From the NCBI RefSeq assembly GCF_963678635.1, contig NC_087069.1, positions 2,432,166-2,496,165 on the forward strand: 64,000 nt of DNA. The letters are read 5' to 3'. Both the position numbers and the translations under genes were made by a program. The stretch comes from Symsagittifera roscoffensis. Taxonomy: Eukaryota; Xenacoelomorpha; Acoela; Convolutidae. Under the pieces are notes generated by a model. It was not told the origin of the DNA. It saw only the letters and a list, made by a program, of their open reading frames with translations, and searched no databases. This document shows positions 11,703 through 23,188 of this stretch, in pieces (the stretch's first letter is position 1; the number at the start of each line of letters is the position of its first letter).

Positions 11703-12477
11703 ACGAGCAAAAGCCTTACTCTTGCTAGCACTGCTGGATATGCATCAAAGCAAGCCGATGAGGGTGAATATGAAAGAACCTGAGGAGTTAGAGCCCATGA
11801 GAAAGATAGACGAAATCAGGAGATTTTCAAACAAGGAGCTGAGACTCACTAAAGAATCTATGGGGGCACTACCGAAATCCAGTGAGTACTGTGGACCGAT
11901 CAAGAAGAAGTCGTACAGCTACGTGTCCGGAATCATAGGGATAGCGTAGAACCCTTTCCTGAGTGAAGACATACGCGATTGCTTTTTTGATTACGAGCAG
12001 GCAGTGTTGCTAAGATTCTGGACGTCGAGAATTGTAACGATTAAGAGCAATAATAATCCGCAGACCAAATTGAGACTGGTCTTGGAAGAAGAGGTGACTG
12101 CACCTTCCGTACCAAAATCCGACAAAAGAGTGGAGTTTGGGTTGGGATTCTCAGATGAACTACTGAGAACGAGCTTGATGGTAGTGTGGGAACTGATGAG
12201 ACCATCATGGTGTCCTGGTCCCAATGCTGACTCGATATTACGGGCGACACAAGATGTGCAGAGGGAACTAAAAGCGGACTGTAACCTGCGTGATCTTAAT
12301 ATCATATATAATGTGATGACAACATCCTCTAAGAGCAACGGGGAAGATAAAGTGGAGTTGCCTGGCTGGGGACCAGAAGACTCGGTTAAACCTGGTAGCT
12401 GTCTGGCAGAAGTCTGTGGACTGGAAGGTCACATTTGTGGAAGTCTGGATTGCGTGAAAACTCAAGTGAGAAACTAA
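11665..12477 (+). pseudogene. C-terminal module, unit E (terminal copy)
   Basis: The final module ends at the true C-terminus (…GSLDCVKTQVRN, stop at 12,475-12,477), as does the right-hand element at 23,853. A TAG near 11,947 interrupts it, leaving pieces at 11,665-11,949 and 12,004-12,477. It lacks the LERQHKQLTILFG segment that links one unit to the next in A-D, because the linking segment belongs to the repeat junction. Confidence 0.6.
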
Positions 12478-13141
12478 GCAACCAAGTTGCAATTGAAAAC
12501 TGAAAGGAAACGTTTAGTTGAGATTTAAGCATTAAAGATTTTGTTGCAATTATAAATTTGTATTTTGATTTTAGTTAGTGGCTTTAGAGACACTTATTAT
12601 TTATTTAGAAAGGTTTGAGTAAAGAGTATATTTAAATATTCCAGCCTGCATGATTGTTTTTATTCAACTGATCACTTTGTGGTGACATGAAAGGCTTGGG
12701 TAATCTCTCGAAAAGGGAGATTGTTTCATTGTTTTTTTCTAACCACAGAGTTCCTTAGTTTTAATATTCAGGACCAATAACAACTAAAATTTCCGAGGGG
12801 AAGAAGCATAGTAGGATAAATTTAGCTTGTTGGTTGGCAGGACTGTCCTGCAAACAAACACCTTTTAAAAACTTAGAAGAAAAACTTTTGAATCAGGGCG
12901 TTGACGTTGGAAGTCAGAAATAATGTTTTATCTTAGGCCATATCCTCAAAGTGCAGATTAGTGAAAGAATTTGGAAGACTATAGTAGTGTAGTATGATGC
13001 CATTTATATTCTGCAGTGAGTCGATATGACGTGGATAAGAGTAATTTCGTGCATTTTGTAATTTCTGTTTGATGACACTGTACCAATTTTACGAACATTG
13101 CGAGATTCAATGGGGACATTGACCGGGCTGTCCGGGGAGTA
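12478..13141 (+). other. 3' untranslated region before LTR 2
   Basis: Non-coding, homologous to 1,171-1,876 and to the reverse complement of 23,189-23,852. It ends with TGTCCGGGGAGTA immediately before the LTR start. The purine run GAGGGGAAGAAG at about 12,796 is a second polypurine candidate. Confidence 0.6.
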
Positions 13142-13306
13142 TGTGACATTCGACCAGAATGGAAGAAAATGCAGATTCGGCAATTTCGAATTGTTAGCAG
13201 CTAACCTTCCGAATAAGCAGTTTTGAAGGATTAACAGTGTTATTGGAAAGATTAGTCAAACTGTGAAGGCTGGAATATTCTGGTATTTCCAATTTTTAAA
13301 ATTTCG

Positions 13307-13324
13307 AAATATGACGTCATATTT
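13307..13324. promoter_or_regulatory. CRE-like perfect palindrome in LTR
   Basis: AAATATGACGTCATATTT is an 18-bp perfect palindrome centred on the full CREB/ATF consensus TGACGTCA. It is kept at about 23,011 in LTR 3, and in LTR 5 near 50,699 with one flanking change. It is absent from the divergent start of LTR 1. Enhancer function is inferred. Confidence 0.45.
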
Positions 13325-13462
13325 CTGAGAAACATCAGAATCGGCCATTTTGGAAGAAATCCAAAATAAAAACACAACAACAATAGTTACAACGGCGACA
13401 ACAACGAGAATTGTGATAGAAAAACAACAACGAATAGCAGAATTAGCAGAGACCGTTCCGAG

Positions 13463-13494
13463 TTGCAACGATTGTGTCGCTACAATCGTTGCAA
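13463..13494. promoter_or_regulatory. LTR hairpin, 13-bp perfect stem
   Basis: TTGCAACGATTGT, loop GTCGCT, ACAATCGTTGCAA. The stem is unchanged in LTR 3 (about 22,837-22,868) and LTR 5 (about 50,531-50,562). LTR 1 keeps a 10-bp stem with paired substitutions (2,202-2,232). Confidence 0.6.
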
Positions 13495-14547
13495 GGCCGT
13501 TCACAACAATGGTGAAGGGTAGAAAAACAGCCTTCCGGAAAGAAGATAAAGGTGTTATTTCCCCGGATTCAGGAATCCGGAGAAGTCTCGGGATTTGAAC
13601 TAAAATCCTTTTATATAAACTTTTAGCTTCCCTAATATGTCCTGAATTGAATTTATTTAACATCTGAATTCATTTTCCGACAATGAGAAGCTAGGAGTTA
13701 GGGGAAAGGGTTGATCCATTTTCGATGGAGATGATGATTTTTATCTACTGAACAAAAACAATAGTAATATAGTAAATAGTAGTAGTCCTGTTTTTATGAG
13801 TGATCTCTTGGTCTGGGGATACTGAGACCCAATCATGAGCTTACTATTTTTGCATGTAAATAAGTTAATTGGAGCGTTCTGGTCGAAGCCGGAAAACAGT
13901 AATTGGCTCATGAGACCCAATCATGAACTCCATGAACTCACTATTTTTGCATATAAATAAGTTAATTGGAGCGTTTTTGTCGACCCGATGTTAGGAAAAC
14001 CACCAAAAGAACTGGCTTTGGCAGAGACGGTGAAAAGCTTGTAGAGCTACGTTTAGACGCTGGCCAGTAGTTTCAGAAGCTAGCTTTATTTTCCGTGGAT
14101 ATGTTTTTCCGGGCGAATGTTACATAGGGAAGGTTTGTCTTGATTGTCATGTTTGTTCATTTCGTGTATAAGGTTCAAAGTTATCTGGTTAATAAATAGG
14201 ATCTGGTTAGTCAATAATCCAATTATAGTTTTGTTGATTAGTAATAATTCGTTGTTGATTTTGACTGAAAGAGTCTTCATTTTCTGAATAAAGTGATTGA
14301 CTTCTTGTGAACTGTTTATTAGTTATATTTCTGTTTTGTTAAAACAACGAGAATTTTTCGCTACGGCTTACTGTAATTCGTTGTTGATCTTTGAAAAAAA
14401 CTGAGTGATGATTTTGTTGTGGTACCTGTTGATTGTAGTATTGTACCTATGGTTGATTTTTACTTTTTATGTGAGTAGATTTTTTAATTTTTTTTCGCAA
14501 AAAAATTGTAATTATTGTCTGAAAAACTATTTCTAGTGGAAGTTTTT

Positions 14548-15640
14548 TTTGTTTATTTGCGTGTCGTGATTTCGTTACTGGTCTAAGTGTTTGTTAATCC
14601 ATTTGTGAATATTTTGGTGCAACAGATGGTTTTACTGCGCATTATATGGTTGTCTGTGGAAATGGAGTATTTTTATTATGAAGAGTCGTAAGTGTAGGTT
14701 GAATTGGGGAAATGTTTTGTAATGTTGTTGTCGGCATTGTTTCAACTATTTCTTCACTTATTAAAAAAGTGATGGGGTTTGAATATCTTGTGGTGTAAAA
14801 TTTCTTGTTTCATTTACGGTTTCTTGTTTAATAATGAATGCGGAATTCAAACGTTTATTTCCTATTCTACCAGTGAACATTGCATTAAGATTTAAAGGCG
14901 TGGCATCATTAGTAAGTTGAGTTAACCTTACATAGTATATTGAAAGTTTTTTGTTTGTTTGCTTGTCGTGATTTCGTTACTGGTCTTAATGTTTGTTAAT
15001 CCATTTGTGAATATTTAGGGGCAGTAGATGGTTTTCCTGTGGTTTCTATGGCTGTCTGTGGAAAGGGAGTTTTTTTATTATGTGGTGTCGTAAGTGTAGG
15101 GTGAATGGGAGAAATGCTTTGTAATGTTGTTGTCGCCAATGTTTCAACTATTTCTTCATTAATAAAATGTGATGGGGTTTGAATATCTTGTTGTGTAAGA
15201 TTTCTTGTTTCATTTAGGGTTTCTTGTTTAATAATGAGTGTGGAATTCAAACTATTATTTCCTATTCTACCAGTGATTATTGCATTAAAATTTACAGTCG
15301 TGGCAACAATAGTAAGTCAAGTTAATCTTACATAGTCTATTGGAAGTTTTTTGTTTATTTGCGTGTCGTGATTTCGTTACTGGTCTAAGTGTTTGTTAAT
15401 CCATTTGTGAATATTTTGGGGAAGCAGATGGTTTTACTGCGCATTGTATGGTTGTCTGTGGAAATGGAGTATTTTTATTATGAAGAGTCGTAAGTGTAGG
15501 TTGAATTGGGGAAATGTTTTGTAATGTTGTTGTCGGCATTGTTTCAACTATTTCTTCAATAATTAAAAAATTGATGGGGTTTGAATATCTTGTGGTGTAA
15601 GATTTCTTGCTTCATTTACGGTTTCTTTGTCTGAATTTTG
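14548..15640. repeat. ~400-bp tandem repeat, about 2.6 copies
   Basis: GTCGTGATTTCGTTACTGGT recurs at about 14,565, 14,967 and 15,366, a period of about 400 bp, with the following GTTTGTTAATCCATTTGTGA. On the minus strand each copy encodes similar Thr/Gln/Pro-rich peptides, consistent with an internally repeated gag-like protein. Confidence 0.8.
14996..15250 (-). pseudogene. Gag-like fragment, family B
   Basis: An 84-codon frame rich in Thr, Ile, Gln and Pro (…TTTLQSISPIHPTLTTPHNK…). It belongs to the ~400-bp repeated stretch, so it is one copy of a repeated peptide. No domain recognised. Placement in gag is inferred from its position downstream of the family B leader. Confidence 0.3.
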
Positions 15641-15887
15641 TGATCGAAAAAATTTTCTTGATGGCGCAATAAAATCAATGTAGTGGACAAAATAGTCAAT
15701 AAAAAACCATGCTAGTATTGTTTGTAAGTCATGTTTCACATTTTGTCAATATTCAGTACTCATTAGGTTTTCACGAATTGTGTCTAGAAAATTGGTGAAA
15801 AGATTTGAGAACAGATAGGTTTCTTGTTTTACAGTTGTAGATTGGGATCCATTGAGATCGTGATTTAATTTATATATATTTTTAGTT

Positions 15888-16076
15888 CTAATATAGATAT
15901 ATAATTATAAATAATAGAAAACCTTCGTTTGTAAATATTGAATTTGCTCTTTGTGAAATTTGATGTTGTATGTTTTTTATAAAATCTGTGGAGGAGACTT
16001 TTGAGAATTCTATATCTATATCATATCTTTGTATTTGATGTATTGTTTGGTTTGATTGTGGTTGTACAATTTCCAT
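15888..16076 (-). pseudogene. Gag-like fragment, repeat copy 1, family B
   Basis: A 62-codon frame starting MEIVQPQSNQT, with an RYDIDIEFSKVSST segment. The duplicate at 16,803-17,015 carries the same peptide with a few replacements. The frame is lost after the INEGF-like segment in AT-rich sequence. Unrecognised domain. Confidence 0.3.
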
Positions 16077-16802
16077 TGTGAATATACCGTAATATGAAGT
16101 AATGTGACATATAACTTTGAGATAGGGATCAAGTTTTGTCGTTTTGTTCTTAATTTAGGAAATTCATGTTTATATGGACTAATTCCTTTTTCGAAAAAAT
16201 TAACAATTAGGTTGTGACAAAATTGTGTACTTGTTCTGGAGCGGGATCAGTTTGTGGATGAAATATAAATGGAAGTATTGAGTTATCATCAAAATTTTCG
16301 CCGTATTCGATCATTTTGATATCTGAAAACTGTTATTTTGTAACTTTCAATGTGTCAACTATTATTTCCTATTATACCAGTGAACCTTCCAACAAAATTT
16401 AAAGGCGTGGCATCAATAGTAAGTGGAGTTAATCTTAGATAGTTTTTGTGCACAGAAACAGTGGTGATTGCTGCACTTGATATATCCGTTGGTATTTTAA
16501 AAATTGAGGAATGAGACCAATCAGGTTCCCAAACATAATCTATTTGATCTGCTAAAATGGTTTCATTGTCTTAACTTTGTGATCAAAAAAATTTTCTTGA
16601 TGGCGCAATAAAATCAATGTAGTGGACAAAATAGTCAATAAAAAACCATGCTAGTATGGTTTGTAAGTCATTTTCACATTTTGTCAATATTCAGTACTCA
16701 TTAGGTTTTCACGAATTGTGTCTAGAAAATTGGTGAAAAGATTTGAGAACAGATAGGTTTCTTGTTTTACAGTTGTAGATTGGGATCCATTGAGATCGTG
16801 AT

Positions 16803-17015
16803 TTAATTTATAAATATTTTTAGTTCTAATATAGATATATAATTATAAATAATAGAAAAACCTTCGTTTGTAAATATTGAATTTGCTCTTTGTGAAATTT
16901 GATGCTGTATGTTTCTTATATAATCTGTGGAGGAGACTTTTGAGAATTCTATATCTATATCATATCTTTGTATTTGATGTTTTGTTTGGTTTGATTGTGG
17001 TTGTACAATTTCCAT
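16803..17015 (-). pseudogene. Gag-like fragment, repeat copy 2, family B
   Basis: The second copy of the 939-bp duplication, with 70 codons starting MEIVQPQSNQT. It differs from copy 1 by I-to-K and F-to-Y type replacements, and by a 1-nt indel that changes the C-terminus. Confidence 0.3.
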
Positions 17016-17424
17016 TTTGAATATACCGTAATAGGAAAAAATATGACATATAACTTTGAGATAGGGATCAAGATTTTGTCGTTTTTTTCTTAATTTAGGA
17101 AAATCATGTTTATATGGACTATTTCCTTTTTCGAAAAAATTTTAAATTAGGTTGTGACAAAATTGTGTACTTGTTCTGGAGCGGGATCAATTTGTGGATG
17201 AAATATAAATGGAAGTATTGAGTTATCATCAAAATTTTCGCCGTATTCGATCATTTTGATATCTGAAAACTGTTATTGTGTAACTTTCAATGTGTCTTAT
17301 TGTTTAATTCCAATGAAAGTCGTACTAATTGATTATTGTTGGACTTTTTAATTCTACGTTTTCCTTTAATTGATGATGGTGTTGTAGTTTCTGAGTCAGA
17401 AAATTTTTTTGATTATCTCTCGGG

Positions 17425-17640
17425 TTATTTTTGTTTATTGAATCTTTCAGGTCTTGAAATTCTTGTATTGTGTTTGTATCTGAATCTGAAACTACCTTTC
17501 GTTTTTTTGAAAACCGTTTCTTGACAACTTGCTTGTGTCTTGATAATATTGCATTTTTTGGTGTTTGTTTTTTTTTGATCTGATATATCCTTTTCTTTGT
17601 CTGTGTGATGTGGTAACAAGATCATAACTTTCAATTTCAA
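17425..17640 (-). pseudogene. N-terminal Lys/Thr-rich fragment, family B
   Basis: A 71-codon frame with the basic stretch KEKDISDQKKTNTKK. The homologous plus-strand part of the second family B copy lies at about 55,840-56,000, where the frame is broken. Probably the start of gag, but no domain is recognisable. Confidence 0.25.
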
Positions 17641-18195
17641 TTATACAATTGTGTAGTACGATTGTTTGTTTACTGTCTAAATTATCTCTTGAGATAAGGT
17701 TTTGGATGATGGGTGCAAGATTCAGGGGGTCGAGCTTCTATTTTCGTAAACTGTTAGTTTTTACGTTTTTTGTGTGGTTATTTTTTTTGGGGTATAGATT
17801 GTCGTGGTTGACGGGTTGGAGAGAGAGTATATCAATTCGAGAGAATGATTTCTTTCTCGTGACTAAGTGCTAATATATGATGACCTGACCTAATTTTACT
17901 TAAGGGTTCGATTTTTGATCAAGGGTTGGAGAATATTAAATCAATCCACAAGGTTCAGGTATAATTAGAACACAAGTGAATTGTTAGCTACTGTTTTAAA
18001 ACTTACCAATGTTGTTGAGGGTTTTAGCCTGGGTCATTCAAGAGGGAGGGCTCAAGTGAAGGTTGAGTAACCGAAATTCTACACAGTCTGTCTTAATTAG
18101 AATGGTTAGTTTGTTCAAAATTTTCTATTAATCCTGGGTCTTTGTGAGAATTGGACAGTTTGAGGTCGTTAGATCTTTTTAATATTGGGATTGGG

Positions 18196-18340
18196 AGAAC
18201 AAGGTGGGGAGAACAAATCAAATTTGGCGTGGTGAACAAATGTACAACTGTGAACAGATTTTTTCTTCATACTTTACAGCGGAACATCACGCATTTAGCC
18301 GTAAAAAAAAACGTACAGCAAACATAAAACTCGGTATTTT
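18196..18340. other. Unassigned junction sequence
   Basis: Between the family B fragment and the satellite. No ORF of substance and no match elsewhere in the window. It contains an A9 tract near 18,302. Confidence 0.4.
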
Positions 18341-21124
18341 GAAATGGGGAAACTGAAAACGAGCCGAAGCATTTTTTTTGTATGGAGTTGTACCCGGGGT
18401 ACTTTCACAGTTCCGAACTGTATGGCTAGCGTTTGTTCATTGGCTTCATTTGTCAAACTGTATGACTCTAATGATATATGGAATTGTATGATAAACTTTA
18501 TCATTGTTTGGAATTGTGTTCGAAGCATTTTTGGTATGTGGAGGTGAACCCGAGGTAGAACCACAGTAGTCATACTTTCATGGTTCAAAATTGTATGGTT
18601 AACGTTTTTTCATTAGCTTAATTCAAGGAATTTTAAATCTAGCATGATGATTGGAGTTTTATGCTAAACATTTGTGGTGTATGGACCTAATACTTTCTTA
18701 GTTCGAAATTTGAAGACTAGCGTTTCTTCCTTTGCTTCATTTGTGAAATTGTATAACTAGCATGATGTATTGAATTGTATTATCAACGATTTTTTCGCTG
18801 GGAGTTATGTGCAATCCTTATTGATTTATGGCGATCAGCCCGGGTTAGAAGTTGCTTCATTTGTTCAACTGTATGACTCCCATAATGTATGGAAAAGTAT
18901 GCTGCGCATTTTTTGGTGTATAGAGGTCAATCTGGTTGAGAAAAACACTAGTCATACTTTTACAGTTTGAAATTGTATGGCTAGCATTTTCTTCATTGGC
19001 TTCATTAGTGAAATTGTAGGACTATCATGATGTATGGAATTGTATGATAAACACTTTTGGTTTGGAATTGTGTGCAAAGTTTTTTGGTGTTTGGAGTTCA
19101 CCCGGGGTAGAAGACTAGTCATGCTATATTATTACATTGTTTGACTCGCTTTATCTTTCAATGGTTTCTTTTCTGAAAATGTATGAATAGCATGATGTAT
19201 GTAATCATTGTAAACATTTTTGTTGTATGTTTTACTATGCTAAGTTTTTGGTATATGGAGGTCAACCCGGCGTAGGAGATTAATCATACTATAGTAATTC
19301 AAAATTGTATGACTAGCGGTTTTTTCTTTGGTTTCGTTTGAGAAAGTGTAAGAATAGCATGATGTATGATAAAATTTTTTGTTGTTTGGAACTGTATGCT
19401 AAGCATTTTTGGTGTATGAAGGTCATAAGACCAGTAGTCATACTTTTATAATTTAAAAAATTTTATGATTTGCATTTGTTCATTGGCTTCATTTGTCAAA
19501 CTGTATGACTCTCATGACATATGGAATTGTAAGATAAATTTTATTATTGTTTGGAACTGTGTTCCAAGCAATTTTCGTATGTGGATGTGAACCCGAGGTA
19601 GAACACCAGTAGTCATACTTTCATGGTTCAAAAATGTATGGCTAGAGTTTTTTCATTAGCTTAATTCGATGAATTGTAAAACTAGCATGATGATTGGAAC
19701 TGTATGATAAACTTTTTTCTTGTATGTAATTGTATGCTAAACATTTTTGGTGTAGGGACGTAAAATTTTCATAGTTCCAATTTTAAAGACTAGCTTTTCT
19801 TCATTTGCTTCAATTGTGAAATTGAATGACTAGCATGATGTTTTGAATTGTATGAAAAACGATTTTTTTGTTTGAAGTTATGTGCTAAGCGTTTTTGGTT
19901 TATGGAGGTCAACCCGGGGTAGAAGATCACTAGTCAGGCTTTCATACTTCGAAACTACATGACTAGTATTTGCTCATTGACTTCATTTGTTTAATTGTAT
20001 GACTATCATGTTGTATGGAAATTTATGCTACGATTTTTTTGTTGCTTGGAGGTCGTTCCGGTGTAGAAAAACAATAGTCATGATTTTATAGTTGGAAATT
20101 GTATGACTAGCTTTTCTTCATTGGTCTCATTAGTGAAATTGTAGGACTATCATGATGTATGGAATTGGCTCTTTTTCCTCCCCCCCCCCTCCACCTCGCG
20201 CCAGTTTCAATTTATTAGTGTAATGAATGGTTTTACGAAGTTGAGTATGAGGACCAAATATGTTTGCCGTGGCCTTATAAGTCTGTATGTAAATTTTCAT
20301 AACAATCGGACAATGTGGTCAACAAATTTGCATGTAAAAATTTGCAGGTGGGGGGAAGAGAAAAAGAGCCATGGAATTGCACGATGAACATTGTTTGTTT
20401 GGAATTGTGTGCAAAGCTTTTTGGTGTTTGGAGATCAACCCGGGGTAGAAGACTAGTCACGCTAAATTAGTACTTTGTTTGACTCGCTTTATCTGTCATT
20501 GGTTTATGAAAAAGTATGACTAGCATGATGTATGGAATCATTGTAAACATTTTTGTTGTTTGGATTTCTATGCTACGTTTTTGGTGTATGGAGGTCAACC
20601 CGGGGTAGGAGACTAATCTTACTATAAAAACTCAAAATTGTATGACTAGCGGTTTTTTCATTAGTTTTATTTGTCAAAGTGTATGAATATCATATATAAT
20701 GAATTGTATGATAAAATGTTTTGTTGTTTGGAATTGTGTTCGAGATAGTTTTGATGTGTGGAGGTGATCCCGAGGTAGAAGCCCAGTAGTCATACTTTCA
20801 TAGTCCAAAATTAAATGACTGGCAATTGCTCATTGGCTTCATTCAAGAAATTGTAAAACTAGCATGAAGAATGGAATTGTATGATAAGCATTTTTCTTGT
20901 ATGGAATTGTATGTTAAGCATTTTTGGTGTATGGACGTAATACTTTCTAATTTAGAAATTTTATGACTAACATTTCTTCATTTGCTTAATGTGTGAAATT
21001 GTATGACTAGCATGATGTATCGAACTGTAAGATAAACAGTTTCTTGTTTGGAATTGTGTGCTAAGACTTTTTGATACATAGACGCCAACACGGTGTAGAG
21101 GAACACTAGTAATACTTTCATACT
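18341..21124. repeat. Degenerate satellite, right arm
   Basis: The same ~140-180 bp satellite as 5,933-8,103 but in the opposite orientation; the part 18,984-21,124 mirrors the left arm. The extra 18,341-18,983 is more of the same monomer and is not part of the mirrored segment. It directly abuts the end of LTR 3. Short ORFs here (for example 18,295-18,588) are by-products of the repeat. Confidence 0.85.
20167..20370. mobile_element. 204-bp hAT-like MITE, inverted duplicate
   Basis: Reverse complement of 6,688-6,891, with the matching 8-bp target duplication ATGGAATT at 20,159-20,166 and 20,371-20,378. No difference from the left copy was noticed on reading, which implies a recent duplication of the arms. 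Confidence 0.75.
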
Positions 21125-23188
21125 TCCAGCACTGTCGAGCCTCCCACAGATTACTATCCTATTTTTTGTACCAAAAGGGATACAAAACTTGTTAACGATA
21201 CCCAACAGTCGACTGTTGTTGTCGTTGAGACCCTTCTTGTTGCTCCTTGTACTACTTTCCGGATCAGTCTTCTCCCAAGACCCCTCCGAGTTGAGCGCAA
21301 ATCAGCAGATCCTTCCGGATTGAGCACAAATTTGCATTAACGTGCTTAAATACTCAAACAACTCTACAGTACAAGCCTCACAAACGGGCCACATCGTATC
21401 GATCTTGATTGATATAAATGCCTGTAACAACAATACATCTATCAACAACAAACGGGAGGTTCGGATCACATCTTATCTGGGGGGATGATTTCTACTGATT
21501 TTTTACTTTTTTTTTAACTGTTTTTGGTTTTTTCGGTTTTTTTAATGTTTTTTTTTTGTTTTTCTTGGGTACTAAACTACTTTTTGTTTGGTTTCTTATA
21601 TATCTTTAAGTGTTTTTGGTCACAGATCTCTCAGGGAACGAGGGGACGGCCGATCCCCCCACCCTTCCTGGAACGTGAATTTTTGGTCTTAACTAGGTTA
21701 AAAAGTTATTCACGGTATTCACGGTTTTCATTTGCATTAACATTAAATACTCAAACAACTCTACAGTACAAGCCTCACAAACGGGCCACATCGTATCGAT
21801 CTTGATTGATAAAAATGCCTGTAACAACAAAACATCTATCAACAACAAACGGGAGGGTCGGATCACATCTTATCTGGGGGGATGATTTCTACTGATTTTT
21901 TACTTTTTTTTTTTACTGTTTTTGGTTTTTTCGGTTTTTTTTGTTTTTTTTTGTTTTTCTTGGGTACTATACTACTTTTTGTTTGGTTTCTTATATATCT
22001 TTAAGTGTTTTTGGACACAGATCTCTCAGGGAACGAGGGGACGGCCGATCCCCCCACCCTTCCTGGAACGTGAATTTTTGGTCTTAACTAGTTTAAAAAG
22101 TTATTCACGGTAATCCGGAAGGCTTCCGCGTTCCGAACTACCCTTCCGCCCCGGCGGTTAGGGCCTATTAAGGGCGCTATTATGAGCATCCGCTCGGCGC
22201 GGAGTGCTCGTTAACGGCTCTGCCGGTCATGATGTTAAAAAAGAATAACATCCAGGAGCGCCATGAAAACATCTACGTAACATTCGCCCGGAAGTACATA
22301 TCGACGGAAAATAAAGCCAAGCTATAAAACGACTGGCCAGCGTCTAAACTAACCTCTACATGCTTTTCACCGTCTCTACCAAAGCCAGTTCTTTTGGTGG
22401 TCTTTCTAACATCGGGTCGACAAAAACGTTACTGCTTTCGGCTTTGGTCAAAACACTCAAATTAACCTAGTTACATGCAAAACTAGTGAGCTCATGGCTG
22501 GGTCTCAGTATCTCCAGACCACGAGGTCACTCCTAAAAACAGGACTACTACTATTTACTATATTACTATTGTTTTTGTTCAGTAGATAAAAATCATCATC
22601 TCCATCGAAAATGGATCAACCCTTTCCCAAAACTTCTAGCTTCTCATTGTCGGAAAATGAATTCAGATGTTAAATAAATTCAATTCAGGACATATTAGGG
22701 AAGCTAAAAGTTTTTATAAAAGGATTTTAGTTCAAATCCCGAGACCCCTCCTGATTCCTGAATCCGGGGAAATAACACCTTTATCTTCTTTCCGGAAGGC
22801 TGTTTTTCTACCCTTCACCGTTGTTGTGAACGGCCTTGCAACGATTGTAGCGACACAATCGTTGCAACTCGGAACGGTCTCTGCTAATTCTGCTATTCGT
22901 TGTTGTTTTTCTATCACAATTCTCGTTGTTGTCGCCGTTGTAACTATTGTTGTTGTGTTTTTATTTTGGATTTCTTCCAAAATGGCCGATTCTGATGTTT
23001 CTCAGAAATATGACGTCATATTTCGAAATTTTAAACATTGGAAATACCAGAATATTCCAGCCTTCACAGTTTGACTAATCTTTCCAATAACACTGTTAAT
23101 CCTTCAAAACTGCTAATTCGGAAGGTTAGCTGCTAACAATTCGAAATTGCCGAATCTGCATTTTCTTCCATTCTGGTCGAATGTCACA
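21125..23188 (-). mobile_element. Family A LTR 3 (3' LTR)
   Basis: On the minus strand it starts TGTGACATTCGACC at 23,188 and ends ...GACAGTGCTG followed by GA, where the other copies have CA. It is about 2,064 bp and has two copies of the ~395-bp unit at about 21,455-22,110. The polypurine-like TGTCCGGGGAGTA precedes it on the coding side. Confidence 0.75.
21455..22110 (-). repeat. Two-copy ~395-bp tandem unit inside LTR 3
   Basis: The same unit as in LTR 1, marked by GGATCACATCTTATCTGGGG at about 21,464 and 21,860. It includes one TATATAAG box per unit in element sense. Confidence 0.85.

Larger units (their letters stand above)
8104..14128 (+). mobile_element. Family A 3' fragment: tandem C-terminal modules plus truncated LTR
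   Basis: This segment starts in the middle of a C-terminal module, carries three further complete modules and a terminal one, the 3' untranslated region and 988 bp of LTR 2. It is cut off at about 14,128, where family B sequence begins. Its left junction with satellite lies at a short microhomology. It has no gag-pol and cannot be autonomous. Confidence 0.8.
13142..14128 (+). mobile_element. Family A LTR 2 (truncated)
   Basis: It starts TGTGACATTCGACC and matches LTRs 3 and 5 until GGGCGAATGTTACATAG, where it is cut and family B sequence begins. It therefore lacks the tandem-unit region and the 3' end. It carries a local ~100-bp duplication (TGAGACCCAATCATGA at about 13,823 and 13,910). The homologous parts also hold the CRE-like palindrome and the 13-bp hairpin annotated separately. 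Confidence 0.75.
15641..17300. repeat. 939-bp tandem duplication
   Basis: TTTTCTTGATGGCGCAATAA occurs near 15,652 and 16,591. The MEIVQPQSNQT open frame occurs on the minus strand ending upstream at 16,076 and at 17,015, exactly 939 bp apart. The homology runs to about 16,360 and 17,299. Confidence 0.85.
14129..18195 (-). mobile_element. Family B gypsy fragment, 5' region and gag-like sequence
   Basis: AT-rich and minus-strand. Its right part (reverse complement of about 17,300-18,190) aligns with 55,195-56,110, sharing for example TCTAACGACCTC, CGGTTACTC, CTTCACTTGAGCCC and GACACATTGAAAGTT. The element is therefore the same family as the one at 55-61.6 kb in the opposite orientation. Inside are two sets of tandem duplications and short gag-like reading frames. 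No RT or integrase is present. The left edge abuts LTR 2 at about 14,128; the right edge fades near 18,195. Confidence 0.65.

Noticed and set aside
13256-13663. 135-codon antisense ORF in LTR 2, also at 22,667-23,074 and shortened at 50,362-50,733, with a Val-rich membrane-like stretch
   Set aside because: The hydrophobic run comes from a GTT/AAC-rich stretch. Differences between copies are almost all amino-acid replacing and one copy is frame-shifted. An antisense LTR gene cannot be excluded but is not supported.
14086-14280. 64-codon ORF with an Ile/Leu/Asn-rich stretch, possibly envelope-like
   Set aside because: It crosses the LTR 2/family B junction, so the reading frame as such is artificial, and the hydrophobic stretch is explained by AT-rich codons.
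18295-18588. 97-codon minus-strand ORF
   Set aside because: Lies in satellite monomers and combines pieces of successive repeats.
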